NCBI RefSeq assembly: GCF_001652265.1
Contig: NZ_LWBS01000066.1
Coordinates: 72,954-136,953 of the forward strand
Length of the DNA: 64,000 nucleotides
Source: Rhizobium leguminosarum
GTDB taxonomy: Bacteria > Pseudomonadota > Alphaproteobacteria > Rhizobiales > Rhizobiaceae
Reading direction: 5' to 3'
Shown here: positions 55,002 through 63,812 of the stretch, piece by piece
Numbering within the stretch: position 1 is the first letter of the stretch
Layout of the letters: every line of letters starts with the position of its first letter
Program-made: the position numbers and the translations under genes
Notes under the pieces: model-generated
The model's input: the letters and a program-made list of their open reading frames with translations, nothing else
Databases searched by the model: none
What the model was told of the DNA's origin: nothing

Positions 55002-55095
55002 AATGCGAAACTGATTCATGCGGCCGCTTCAAGTCGTTGTTTTCATGCAGGTCGTCCTCCAAAGCCGCTGAATGGTTTTGAACGAGATGCACTAG
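55002..55095. repeat. RIME-like palindromic repeat
   Basis: It starts AATGCGAAACTGATTCATG and contains AAAGCCGCTGAATGGTTTT, a divergent version of the shared core. It ends ACTAG at 55095. The stop codon of the LysR gene (55092-55094 on the minus strand) is part of it. The remaining 160 bases toward AbrB show nothing else. Confidence 0.75.
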
Positions 55096-55994
55096 AAATG
55101 CACATGGCTGACGAGAAAATCTAGCAGCGCGCGTACACGCGCCGGCAGCGGGCCACCCTGGCCCATATAGAGGGCGTAGAACTCTTCGAGATCGCCGGGA
55201 TTGGCCTCTTCAAGCACCGGCACCAGGCGCCCGGCATCGATATCGGCGCGCACGGTGAAGGCGGCAAGGCGGGCAAGGCCGGCGCCTGACAAAGCGAGGT
55301 GGCGCATGGCTTCGCCGTCTCCCACCTGCACGCCCGGTGTGATCGGGATCATCACCGTTTCGCCGTCCTCGCGCAGCGGCCAGCCCTCGATGGCGCGGGC
55401 ATAGGAAAAGCCGATGCGGCAATGGCGGCGGAGATCGGCGGTCGTGCGTGGTTTGCCGTGACGCGAGAGATAATCCGGCGACGCGACGATGATCTTGCCG
55501 GTGGCGCCAAGCTTGCGGGCGATCAGGCTGGAATTCTTCAACGGGCCGGCGCGGATCGCGACGTCGGCGCGCTCTTCCATCAGGTCAACTATCCTGTCGG
55601 TATGGGAAATATCCAGCGTCACCGCCGGATGAAGCGCCATGAAGGCGGGCACGAGTGGCGCCAGCAGATGGTTGCCGAAGGAGCCGCTGGTGTTGATGCG
55701 GATGCGGCCTGAGGCCTGTTCGCCCGTCGAGGCCTGACGTTCGGCTTCGGCGATATCGGCAAGGATGGTGATGCAGCGCTCGTAGAAGGCGCAGCCTTCC
55801 GGCGTCAGATGCAGCCGTCGCGTGGAGCGGTTGACGAGGCGGGCGCCGAGGCGTGTCTCCAGCCGGGCGACGAGCTTGCTGACGGCCGACGGCGTCATGC
55901 GCCGGGCCGTGGCGGCCGCCGAAAAGCCACCGCGCTCGACGACACTGACGAAGACTTCCATTTCGCCGGAGCGATTGATGTCCTGACGGCCCAT
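55092..55994 (-). CDS. LysR-family transcriptional regulator
   Basis: The 300-residue protein has the N-terminal winged helix-turn-helix (MEVFVSVVERGGFSAAATARRMTPSAVSKLVARLE) and a periplasmic-binding-like effector domain starting near RIRINTSGSFG. It is divergent from the aldo-keto reductase gene 92 bp away, the usual layout for a LysR regulator and its target. The effector is unknown. The stop falls in the RIME-like repeat. Confidence 0.92.
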   Translation of the reverse strand: MGRQDINRSGEMEVFVSVVERGGFSAAATARRMTPSAVSKLVARLETRLGARLVNRSTRRLHLTPEGCAFYERCITILADIAEAERQASTGEQASGRIRINTSGSFGNHLLAPLVPAFMALHPAVTLDISHTDRIVDLMEERADVAIRAGPLKNSSLIARKLGATGKIIVASPDYLSRHGKPRTTADLRRHCRIGFSYARAIEGWPLREDGETVMIPITPGVQVGDGEAMRHLALSGAGLARLAAFTVRADIDAGRLVPVLEEANPGDLEEFYALYMGQGGPLPARVRALLDFLVSHVHF

Positions 55995-56086
55995 GATGAA
56001 TTCAAGTCACAAATGTTTTGCTTTTGGGCAATCTATATCATCGAACCGCCAAGGTCTATCTCATAGGAAAGACAGGAGACAGGTCC

Positions 56087-57121
56087 ATGGACTACAGAAA
56101 TCTCGGCGCATCCGGCCTCAGAGTACCGGTCTTAAGCTTCGGCGCGGGCACATTCGGCGGCAGCGGCCCACTATTCGGCGCCTGGGGCAATACCGATGCC
56201 GAGGAAGCGCGGCGGCTCGTCGACATCTGCCTGGAAGCCGGCGTCAATCTTTTCGACACAGCCGACGTTTATTCGGCCGGCGCTTCCGAAGAGGTGCTCG
56301 GCCAGGCGATCCACGGCCGGCGCGACGCTGTGCTGATCTCGACGAAGACGGCGCTGCCGATGGGCGATGGGCCGCAGGACTGGGGAGCGTCGCGGGCGCG
56401 GCTGATCCGCGCCACCGAGGATGCACTGCGCCGGCTCGGGACCGATTATATCGACCTGCTGCAGCTTCATGCTTTCGATGCCTCGACGCCGGTCGAGGAG
56501 GTGCTGTCGACGCTCGACGGGCTCGTAGCATCAGGCAAGGTCCGCTATGTCGGCGCTTCGAATTTTGCCGGCTGGGAACTGATGAAGTCGCTCGCCGCCG
56601 CCGACCGCCACGGCTATCCGCGTTATGTCGCCCATCAGGTCTATTATTCGCTGGCAGGGCGCGATTACGAATGGGAGCTGATGCCGCTTGGTGCCGACCA
56701 GGGTGTGGGAGCGCTGGTCTGGAGCCCGCTTGCCTGGGGACGGCTGACCGGCAAGATCCGCCGTGGCCAGCCGCTGCCCAAGTCAAGCCGGCTGCACGAG
56801 ACGGCGCAATACGGCCCGCCCGTCGACGACGAGAAGCTGTTCGACATCGTTGAGGTGCTGGCCACCGTCGCAGCCGAGACCGGCCGGACGGTGCCGCAGA
56901 TCGCCATCAACTGGCTGCTCAGCCGGCCGACGGTGTCGAGCGTTATCATCGGCGCCCGCACCGAGGAGCAGCTTAGGCAGAACCTCGGCGCAGTCGGCTG
57001 GAGTCTGTCGAAGGCTCAGATCGAAAGGCTCGACGCCGTCAGCGCGGTGACGGCGCCCTACCCCTATTTCCCCTATCGGCGGCAGGAGGGTTTTGCGCGG
57101 CTCAATCCGCCGATCGTCTGA
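56087..57121 (+). CDS. Aldo/keto reductase
   Basis: The 344-residue NADPH-dependent TIM-barrel enzyme has DTADVYSAGASEEVLG (catalytic Asp and Tyr), ISTKTALP (catalytic Lys) and DLLQLHAFD (His). VRYVGASNFAGWEL and SSVIIGARTEEQL bind the cofactor. It resembles the YajO/Tas-like branch. ATG 56087 with AGGAG upstream is favoured; the longer frame begins at 56018 without a good site. It is probably regulated by the divergent LysR. Confidence 0.92.
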   Translation: MDYRNLGASGLRVPVLSFGAGTFGGSGPLFGAWGNTDAEEARRLVDICLEAGVNLFDTADVYSAGASEEVLGQAIHGRRDAVLISTKTALPMGDGPQDWGASRARLIRATEDALRRLGTDYIDLLQLHAFDASTPVEEVLSTLDGLVASGKVRYVGASNFAGWELMKSLAAADRHGYPRYVAHQVYYSLAGRDYEWELMPLGADQGVGALVWSPLAWGRLTGKIRRGQPLPKSSRLHETAQYGPPVDDEKLFDIVEVLATVAAETGRTVPQIAINWLLSRPTVSSVIIGARTEEQLRQNLGAVGWSLSKAQIERLDAVSAVTAPYPYFPYRRQEGFARLNPPIV

Positions 57122-57282
57122 GGCGCCGGGGCGGCGGATTTGGCTATAACAGCGGCCTACAACAAAGAGGGAATGAATTCTTCTCCCAATCTTAACTGGA
57201 CAGCCGCTTTGACTTGCCGCATACCCAGCCTAACCTGCGGAACACGATATGGTTTCCGCGGATTAGCAGGGAGATCAAAGGG

Positions 57283-58695
57283 ATGGCGCTGAAGGACGCA
57301 AAGGCCGGCACACGCAACGAGGTGGGTATCGCCGCCGTGCTTGGCATTCTCAAGCAGAGCTTCGGCGAGCGCTTCCAGACCGGCCAGTCCTTCCGCGAAC
57401 AGCATGCCCATACGACCACCTATATCCCACCGCAGCTGCCGGACGGCGTGCTCTTCGCCGAGAGTGCCGAGGATGTGAAGGCGGCGGTCAGGGCGTGTGC
57501 GACCCACAAGGTGCCGGTCATCGGATTCGGCACCGGCACCTCGCTGGAGGGGCAGATCAATGCCGCCCATGGCGGTATTTCGATCGATTTCAGCCGCATG
57601 AACCGGGTGCTCGAGGTCAATCCCGAAGATCTCGATTGTACCGTCGAGCCGGGCGTGACACGCGAAGCGCTGAACATTCACCTGCGCGATACCGGCCTGT
57701 TCTTCCCGATCGATCCCGGCGCCAACGCCTCGATCGGCGGCATGACCTCGACGCGGGCGTCCGGCACCAATGCCGTGCGCTACGGAACGATGAAGGACAA
57801 TGTTCTTGCCGTCACCGCGGTCACCGCCAATGGCGAAGAGATCCGCACGGCCCGGCGCGCCCGCAAATCCTCGGCGGGCTACGACCTGACGCGGCTCTTC
57901 GTCGGCGCCGAGGGCACGCTCGGCATCCTGACCTCGGTGACGCTGCGCCTGCAGGCGATCCCGCAGAAGATCGCCGGCGGGGCCTGCGCCTTTCCGAGCG
58001 TCAAGGCCGCTTGCGATGCCGTCATCATGACGATCCAGATGGGCATTCCGGTGGCGCGCATCGAGCTCCTCGACACGGTGCAGATGCGGGCCTGCAATGC
58101 TTATTCCGGGCTTTCCTATGCCGAAAGCCCGACACTCTTCCTCGAATTCCACGGCACCGACGAGACGGTGCCGCTGCAATCGGCAGCCTTTGCCGAGATC
58201 GCGGCGGAATGTGGGGGCGGCGAATTCCTGTGGACCGCCAATGCCGAGGAACGGACAAAACTCTGGAAGGCGCGCCACGACGCCTATTGGGCCGCAAGGG
58301 CGCTGGCGCCCGGGCTTGCCGCACTTTCGACCGATGTTTGTGTTCCGATATCGAGGCTTGCCGATTGTGTTTCCGCTACACAGGCGGATATCGAGGAGCA
58401 CGGGCTGCTGGGGCCGATCGTCGGCCATGCCGGCGACGGGAACTTCCATGTGCTGCTGTTGTTCGACGACAGAAGGGCCGAAGACATCGCCATGGCTGAG
58501 AGCTTCGTGCAGCGACTCAACCAGCGGGCGCTCGACCTGGACGGGACATGCACCGGCGAACACGGGATCGGGCAAGGCAAGATGGCGTTTCTGGAACAGG
58601 AGCTTGGCGGCGCGGTGGATCTGATGCGACAGGTGAAACAGGCGCTCGATCCGGACGACATCTTCAATCCCGGCAAGATTTTCCACTATGGCTGA
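57283..58695 (+). CDS. dld: FAD-linked oxidase, D-lactate dehydrogenase (cytochrome)-like
   Basis: The 470-residue flavoprotein has the PCMH-type FAD-binding domain (VPVIGFGTGTSLEGQI, DPGANASIGGMTSTRASG, GTLGILTSVTLRL) and the GlcD/DLD C-terminal cap with VGHAGDGNFHVL and GEHGIGQGKM. It oxidises D-lactate or a similar 2-hydroxyacid and passes electrons to cytochrome or quinone. GlcD of glycolate oxidase is the alternative, but no glcE or glcF is nearby. ATG 57283 has GGGAG at ten bases; TTG 57214 is possible. Confidence 0.88.
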   Translation: MALKDAKAGTRNEVGIAAVLGILKQSFGERFQTGQSFREQHAHTTTYIPPQLPDGVLFAESAEDVKAAVRACATHKVPVIGFGTGTSLEGQINAAHGGISIDFSRMNRVLEVNPEDLDCTVEPGVTREALNIHLRDTGLFFPIDPGANASIGGMTSTRASGTNAVRYGTMKDNVLAVTAVTANGEEIRTARRARKSSAGYDLTRLFVGAEGTLGILTSVTLRLQAIPQKIAGGACAFPSVKAACDAVIMTIQMGIPVARIELLDTVQMRACNAYSGLSYAESPTLFLEFHGTDETVPLQSAAFAEIAAECGGGEFLWTANAEERTKLWKARHDAYWAARALAPGLAALSTDVCVPISRLADCVSATQADIEEHGLLGPIVGHAGDGNFHVLLLFDDRRAEDIAMAESFVQRLNQRALDLDGTCTGEHGIGQGKMAFLEQELGGAVDLMRQVKQALDPDDIFNPGKIFHYG

Positions 58696-58742
58696 AAACG
58701 GAATACTCTCATGAACTTGGGCCTTGCCCCCGGCATGAATAG

Positions 58743-58861
58743 CGCTAGAACAGGATGATGTTGGGCCGGCTCAAGCTAAAATCTGAATCCTGTTCTCAAA
58801 TAAAGAGTTAGAGCATGATGTCGTCCGAAAACCGCTCACACTTTTCGGCATCATGCTCTAG
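58743..58861. repeat. RIME-like element with two hairpins
   Basis: GAACAGGAT and ATCCTGTTC form one stem (about 58748-58796). TAGAGCATGATG and CATCATGCTCTA form a perfect 12-base second stem, and between them is GAAAACCGCTCACACTTTT, the common core. It lies between the FAD oxidase and the AsmA gene and fills most of that gap. Confidence 0.88.
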
Positions 58862-58897
58862 TGTCGGCAACAGAATCCCGAATGGAGACGCTTTGCA

Positions 58898-61800
58898 TTG
58901 GTAGGCCGGTTCCTCGTCTTTCTGGGGGGAGTGATCGTCGTAGTGCTGTTTGTGGCGCTGCTTGCGCCGCTGTTCATCGACTGGACGGATTTCCGCAAGA
59001 ATTTCGAGGATCAGGCAAGCCGCATTATCGGCAAGAAAGTCACCGTCTACGGCACGGTGGATGCGCGCCTGCTGCCGTTTCCATCGGTGACGCTGCATGA
59101 CGTGCGCGTCGGCCAGGAAGCGGACGGCACGCCGATCGTCAAGGTCGAGCAGTTCTCTATGGATGCGGAGCTCGCACCTTTCCTGTCGGGTGAAGCGCTG
59201 ATCTTCGACATGCGCATCGTCAATCCGAAGGTGCGCTTGAGATTGCTCAAGGACGGCACGCTCGACTGGATGCGCGGCAGCCGCGCGGAAATACCGGCAA
59301 GGACCGTCGTACTTGAAAACGTGCATGTCAGCGGCGGCGAGGTCGAATTCATCGACGACCAGTCGGGCCGCTCGCGTCGCATCACCGGCCTCAATGCGGA
59401 AATGTCGGCAAAGTCGCTGGCCGGTCCCTGGCGCATCGAGGGCGACGCTGCGCTCGACGGCGAGCACGGCGGCTTCTCGATCTCGAGCAGCCAGCCGGAC
59501 GAGAAGGGCGTGCTGCGCATGCGCACGAGGCTTTCGCCGGACAAGCACCCTGTCAGCGTCGATCTCGACGGCGAACTGAAGCTCGTCGACAGCAGGCCGA
59601 ACTATCAGGGCCAGCTTTCGGCCGCGATCGAAATCCGCAACAGTGCCACGCCCGCCAACAAAAAAGAGCAGCCGCCGCGTGTCAAGGGCCGCTTCGAGCT
59701 CACCAATGAACGCATCCGCATTCCCGAATACCGGATGGAGATCGGCCCGACCGACGATCCCTATGTCATAACCGGCGAGGCGACGCTCGATACCGGCAAT
59801 GCGCCGGAATTCCTGTTGACCGCTGATGGGCAGCAGATCGACGTTAACCGCATCGGCAATCAGGGCGCGTCGGGCAAGACGACACGGGATCCCGCTGTTT
59901 CGGCGCGCCAACGGCTGAATTCGCTGATCGATATCGTCCGGCAGGTGCCGATCCCGCAGGTGCCGGGCAAGGCGAGCGTCAAACTGCCGGCGATCGTCGC
60001 CGGCGATACGACGCTGCGCGACGTCCAGCTGGAGCTCGAACCGGCCGGCACCGGCTGGATGATCGACAGCGCCACCGGCACGCTGCCGGGGCGCACGCAG
60101 GTGGAAGGCAAGGGCAAGCTCCTGCTTGAGGGCGAAGCTTCGTTCAATGGCCAGATCGTGGTGGCCTCCAGCCAGCCGACGGGGCTTGCCTCCTGGCTTG
60201 CCGGCTCGGTCGATCCGGCCATCCGGCAATTGCGGCAGGCTGGCTTTTCCGCCAATGTCAGCCTGACGCACGAATTGCAGCGTTTTGAAAATCTCGAGAT
60301 TGCCATCGGACCGGCGACGCTGAAGGGTCGGCTGGAGCGCCAGGCGATCTCCGGCCAGACGCCGACGCTGTCGGTGGCGCTGAACGGCGATACGCTCGAT
60401 CTGGACGCGCTGCAGGCGCTGAGCGGGCTCATGACCGGCCCGGATGCCGGTGATAACGTGCTCGACCATAAGATCGCCGCCCAGCTCAAGGCCGATAAGT
60501 TCACGGCCTTCGGCGTCGACGCCGAGAATGTCGAGACCACCTTTACGATCGCCGATGGGGCGCTTGCCGTCGACCGGCTGTCGATCAAGAACATCGCAGG
60601 CGCCGAGCTGACGGCGACCGGCAGGGCGGAGGGCTCGCTGCTCGATTACAAGGGCGCCGGCGAAATCACCTTCAAATCGGCCGATCCCGGCGGGTTCTTC
60701 ACCATGCTGCGCGAGCACCTGCCGCATCACCCGGTGCTCGACCGGCTGGTGCGCAATGCCGGCTGGTACGGCAACACGGCCCTGCGCGGCGCACTGACGC
60801 TCGGCGGCGACGAGGGCAACGCGCTGACCGTGACGCTTGCCGGCGTGGCGAACGGCAGCCGCGTCAATCTCGACTACCGCATGTCCGACCTCCTGGCGTT
60901 GACCGGCAACGGCACGACGCGCCTCGAGGCGACGCTCGAAAACGCCGTGCCGTCCATCCTGTTCGGTCAGGCCGGGCTCGACCCACTGCCGGTCGATGTC
61001 GGGGCCAATGGCCGCCTGACGCTCAAGGTGAAGGCATCGGGCAACGATCCCGCCGATGCGGCGCTGAGCTTTGCGACCGACCGGACCTCGTTCATGGCCA
61101 ACGGCAAGGTCGATGTCCGGCCGGAGAGCTTCATGAACGGCCAGATCGCACTGTCGCTCGACAGCGCCGATATCGACCCCTATCTCATCATGAACGGCAT
61201 CGCCCTGCCGCAGACCGGAACCGGCCTGCCGCTCGGCCTGCAAGTCAATGCAGCCGTCGATAGCGACAAGATCGTCCTTTCGGATCTTAAGGGGCATGCG
61301 GCCGACAACGAATTTTCAGGTGCGCTGACCGTCGACCGGAAGGCTGCGAAGACGACCGCGAGCGGCGGCCTGACGCTGTCTAAGGCCGATGCCGGCTGGC
61401 TCGGCGAGGCGGTATTCGGCCAGATCGTCGATCCCGCCAACGGTCAGCTGACGACGGCGCCGCTGGGGCTGCCCGTCTTCAAGGATCTCGACGTCAACGT
61501 GAAGCTGACGGCCAAGCAGTTCTGGCCGGGCCTGCCGGAAACGGCGGTGTCGGACTTCACCAGCAACGTCGCCTACAAGGGCGACGAGCTGCAGCTCAAC
61601 GACATGGCCGGCAACTGGGACGGCGGAAAGCTTTCCGGCAACCTGCTCTTCACCAATGCCAACGGCACCGGCTTCCTGCAGACAAAGATTGCGCTTGCCG
61701 ATTCCGATCTTTCCGGCGTCGTCTGGCTGCGCGACGGCGCGCCGATCGCCAACGGCAAGTTCGGATTGTCGCTGTCGATGGAGGCCTCGGGCAAGACGAT

Positions 61801-62605
61801 CGGCGAGATCGCCAGCTCGCTCAATGGTTCCGGCGAACTGAGGCTCGGCGATACCAGCATACGCGGACTGAACCTTGCCATCCTTCCGCCGCTGCTTGCC
61901 GCGACCGATACGATGCAGGAGCAGATCAATGCCGGCAAGGTGCACCCGATCATCGAGACGCTGCTCAGCAACGGCGAGGCGAAGCTGCCGCCACTCGGCA
62001 TCCCCTTCAACATCACCGACGGGACGCTGAGGGTGCAGAACGTCACCGTCGCCAACGATCTCGCCCGCATCACCGCCGATGCGCAGATCGCGCTGCCGGA
62101 AGAGCGGGTCAGCGCGACGCTGGGTGTCGGATTCAATCCGGGAACCGAAGCGCTTTCCGGCGCCGAGCCGGCGCTCAAGCTGAATTTTTCCGGCATGCTG
62201 CCGTCACCCGGCAAGACGATGGATGTGACCGATATCACCAGCTACCTGTCGCTGCGCGCCTTCGAGCGCGAGCGCCGGCGGGTCGAGCGACTGCAGGCGG
62301 TCGTGCTCGAAAAACAGCGGCTGCGCCGCGAGGTGGCGCTCTATCGGTTCAACGACGCCGAGCGCATCAAGGCGGCCGAGATCGAGCAACAACGGCAGGC
62401 GGAGGAAGAGCGGCTGCGTGCATTGGCGCAGGAGGCGGCCGAACGCAGGGCCGCCGCCGAGGCGGATGCCGCACGTGTTGCGGCTGAAGCGAAGGAGAAG
62501 GCGGATGCGCAGGCAAGGGCAGCAGCCGAGGCAGCGCGTCGGGGCGAGCAGTCGCAGCCCGGCCAGCTCAATTTCGATCAGGTGCCGGGCGTTCAGGCGC
62601 AATAA
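58898..62605 (+). CDS. AsmA-family protein with a C-terminal coiled-coil tail
   Basis: The 1235-residue protein has one N-terminal anchor helix (FLVFLGGVIVVVLFVALLAPLF), then the AsmA domain (DWTDFRKNFEDQASRIIGKKVTVYG) and a long beta-rich periplasmic body, ending with AsmA_2-like segments. AsmA-like proteins bridge the envelope and move phospholipids. The last 110 residues are a charged, Ala/Glu/Arg-rich helix that should form a coiled coil, ending SQPGQLNFDQVPGVQAQ. TTG 58898 is the start, with GGAG 12 bases upstream. Confidence 0.9.
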   Translation: MVGRFLVFLGGVIVVVLFVALLAPLFIDWTDFRKNFEDQASRIIGKKVTVYGTVDARLLPFPSVTLHDVRVGQEADGTPIVKVEQFSMDAELAPFLSGEALIFDMRIVNPKVRLRLLKDGTLDWMRGSRAEIPARTVVLENVHVSGGEVEFIDDQSGRSRRITGLNAEMSAKSLAGPWRIEGDAALDGEHGGFSISSSQPDEKGVLRMRTRLSPDKHPVSVDLDGELKLVDSRPNYQGQLSAAIEIRNSATPANKKEQPPRVKGRFELTNERIRIPEYRMEIGPTDDPYVITGEATLDTGNAPEFLLTADGQQIDVNRIGNQGASGKTTRDPAVSARQRLNSLIDIVRQVPIPQVPGKASVKLPAIVAGDTTLRDVQLELEPAGTGWMIDSATGTLPGRTQVEGKGKLLLEGEASFNGQIVVASSQPTGLASWLAGSVDPAIRQLRQAGFSANVSLTHELQRFENLEIAIGPATLKGRLERQAISGQTPTLSVALNGDTLDLDALQALSGLMTGPDAGDNVLDHKIAAQLKADKFTAFGVDAENVETTFTIADGALAVDRLSIKNIAGAELTATGRAEGSLLDYKGAGEITFKSADPGGFFTMLREHLPHHPVLDRLVRNAGWYGNTALRGALTLGGDEGNALTVTLAGVANGSRVNLDYRMSDLLALTGNGTTRLEATLENAVPSILFGQAGLDPLPVDVGANGRLTLKVKASGNDPADAALSFATDRTSFMANGKVDVRPESFMNGQIALSLDSADIDPYLIMNGIALPQTGTGLPLGLQVNAAVDSDKIVLSDLKGHAADNEFSGALTVDRKAAKTTASGGLTLSKADAGWLGEAVFGQIVDPANGQLTTAPLGLPVFKDLDVNVKLTAKQFWPGLPETAVSDFTSNVAYKGDELQLNDMAGNWDGGKLSGNLLFTNANGTGFLQTKIALADSDLSGVVWLRDGAPIANGKFGLSLSMEASGKTIGEIASSLNGSGELRLGDTSIRGLNLAILPPLLAATDTMQEQINAGKVHPIIETLLSNGEAKLPPLGIPFNITDGTLRVQNVTVANDLARITADAQIALPEERVSATLGVGFNPGTEALSGAEPALKLNFSGMLPSPGKTMDVTDITSYLSLRAFERERRRVERLQAVVLEKQRLRREVALYRFNDAERIKAAEIEQQRQAEEERLRALAQEAAERRAAAEADAARVAAEAKEKADAQARAAAEAARRGEQSQPGQLNFDQVPGVQAQ

Positions 62606-62680
62606 AGCGAGCCACAGCCACGGCTCTTCTTCTCTCGGCGATTTGCCTTGTTCTCTCCGGCGCGGGCCGGTTGATCGGCC

Positions 62681-62713
62681 GTTACGACGATCACGTTGAC
62701 GTGACGGCGTAAC
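62681..62713. other. Imperfect inverted repeat upstream of the DUF1223 gene
   Basis: GTTACGACGATCAC and GTGACGGCGTAAC pair with one bulge and a mismatch around GTTGAC. It could be the terminator of the AsmA gene or an operator; no T run follows. The rest of the 189-bp gap is empty. Confidence 0.35.
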
Positions 62714-62794
62714 AAACCGCCCCCTCACAGCGAAATCAAACATATCGGGTTGGGTGGTTCCAACATCGAAGCCGTTTGAAAAGGGAGCGCCAAC

Positions 62795-63496
62795 ATGAAC
62801 CAGCGGGGAAAGATCGCTGCAACGATCGCATCAACTCTTGCCGCCGTCACGACCACGATGCCGGTATTTGCCGCCGATCGATCACCGACGGTTGTCGAGC
62901 TGTTCACCAGTCAGGGCTGCTCGTCTTGCCCACCGGCCAACGCCAATCTGATCAAGATCAGCAGCCGCCCGGACGTGCTGGCGCTGAGTTTTTCGGTGAC
63001 CTATTGGGATTATCTCGGGTGGAAGGACACCTACGGGAAACCGGAATATACGCAACGGCAGGTCGATTACGAGCCGGCGCTGCGGCAAGCTGGTCCCTTC
63101 ACGCCGCAAATGGTGGTGAACGGCACGACAACCACAGTCGGCAACCGCCTTTCCGACGTCGAAGCGCTGTTATCCCAGGCGCGACCGGCCAAAGGGCCGA
63201 GCCTCGCACTTGATCATGATCGCATCGAGATTGGCGGAACCTCCAATGTCGCGAACGCGGCCGACGTCTGGCTCGTTCGTTATGATCCGCGCATCGAATC
63301 CGTTCCGGTGGCGCGTGGCGAGAATGAGGGCAACACCCTGCCGCATACCCATGTCGTGCATCGTCTCGATCGCTTGGGAATATGGAATGGATCGAAGGCT
63401 TCCTTTCCCCTTCCTCTGTCGGAATCAGGGCTGAAAACGGCCATCCTGGTGCAGGCGCCGAATGGAGGTCCGATCCTGTCGGCGATCACGGACTGA
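62795..63496 (+). CDS. DUF1223 family secreted protein
   Basis: The 233-residue protein has a signal peptide ending near FAADRS, then VVELFTSQGCSSCPPANANL, the DUF1223 hallmark CxxC inside a thioredoxin-like fold. YWDYLGWKDTYG and QMVVNG follow. It is probably a periplasmic thioredoxin-like protein with redox or metal role; the function is unknown. GGGAGC precedes the ATG. Confidence 0.9.
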   Translation: MNQRGKIAATIASTLAAVTTTMPVFAADRSPTVVELFTSQGCSSCPPANANLIKISSRPDVLALSFSVTYWDYLGWKDTYGKPEYTQRQVDYEPALRQAGPFTPQMVVNGTTTTVGNRLSDVEALLSQARPAKGPSLALDHDRIEIGGTSNVANAADVWLVRYDPRIESVPVARGENEGNTLPHTHVVHRLDRLGIWNGSKASFPLPLSESGLKTAILVQAPNGGPILSAITD

Positions 63497-63539
63497 GCTT
63501 TGCAACGACACTCTCGATGACGCGCGGCCACGTTGCGCG

Positions 63540-63761
63540 TCACCTTGCCTGAATTGCGGCTTTCAGCCACGAGAGCACATGCAGCCGCAGCGCCGAGGAG
63601 AGGTTGCTGTCCGTAGGGCGGTGGTCGTCGATTTCGGAAATCAGGGTAGCGAGCGGGATCGAACGGCTTGCGGCGATCGTCTTCAGTTCGGCCCAGAATT
63701 CATCTTCGAGCGAGAAGCTGGTGCGATGGCCGTGCAGTGTCGCCGAATGCTTACGGATCAC
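63540..63761 (-). CDS. Ribbon-helix-helix protein
   Basis: The 73-residue product contains HGHRTSFSLEDEFWAELKTIAASRSIPLATLISEID and LSSALRLHVLSWLK, which fit the RHH_4 family of small DNA-binding proteins. The GTG start at 63761 is the only in-frame codon available, but the preceding in-frame residues QDLKQPV look like native sequence. An ATG at 63807 with AAAGAG upstream is in another frame; removing one base of the GGGG run at 63786-63789 would join the two as MSKISKPNQDLKQPVVIRK. The start or a frameshift is therefore uncertain. Confidence 0.78.
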   Translation of the reverse strand: MIRKHSATLHGHRTSFSLEDEFWAELKTIAASRSIPLATLISEIDDHRPTDSNLSSALRLHVLSWLKAAIQAR

Positions 63762-63812
63762 GACGGGCTGTTTCAGATCTTGGTTGGGGTTTAGAGATCT
63801 TACTCATCTCTT

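Noticed and set aside
58808-61297. Long antisense frame across the AsmA gene
   Set aside because: It has no recognisable domain and runs opposite a clear AsmA-family protein.
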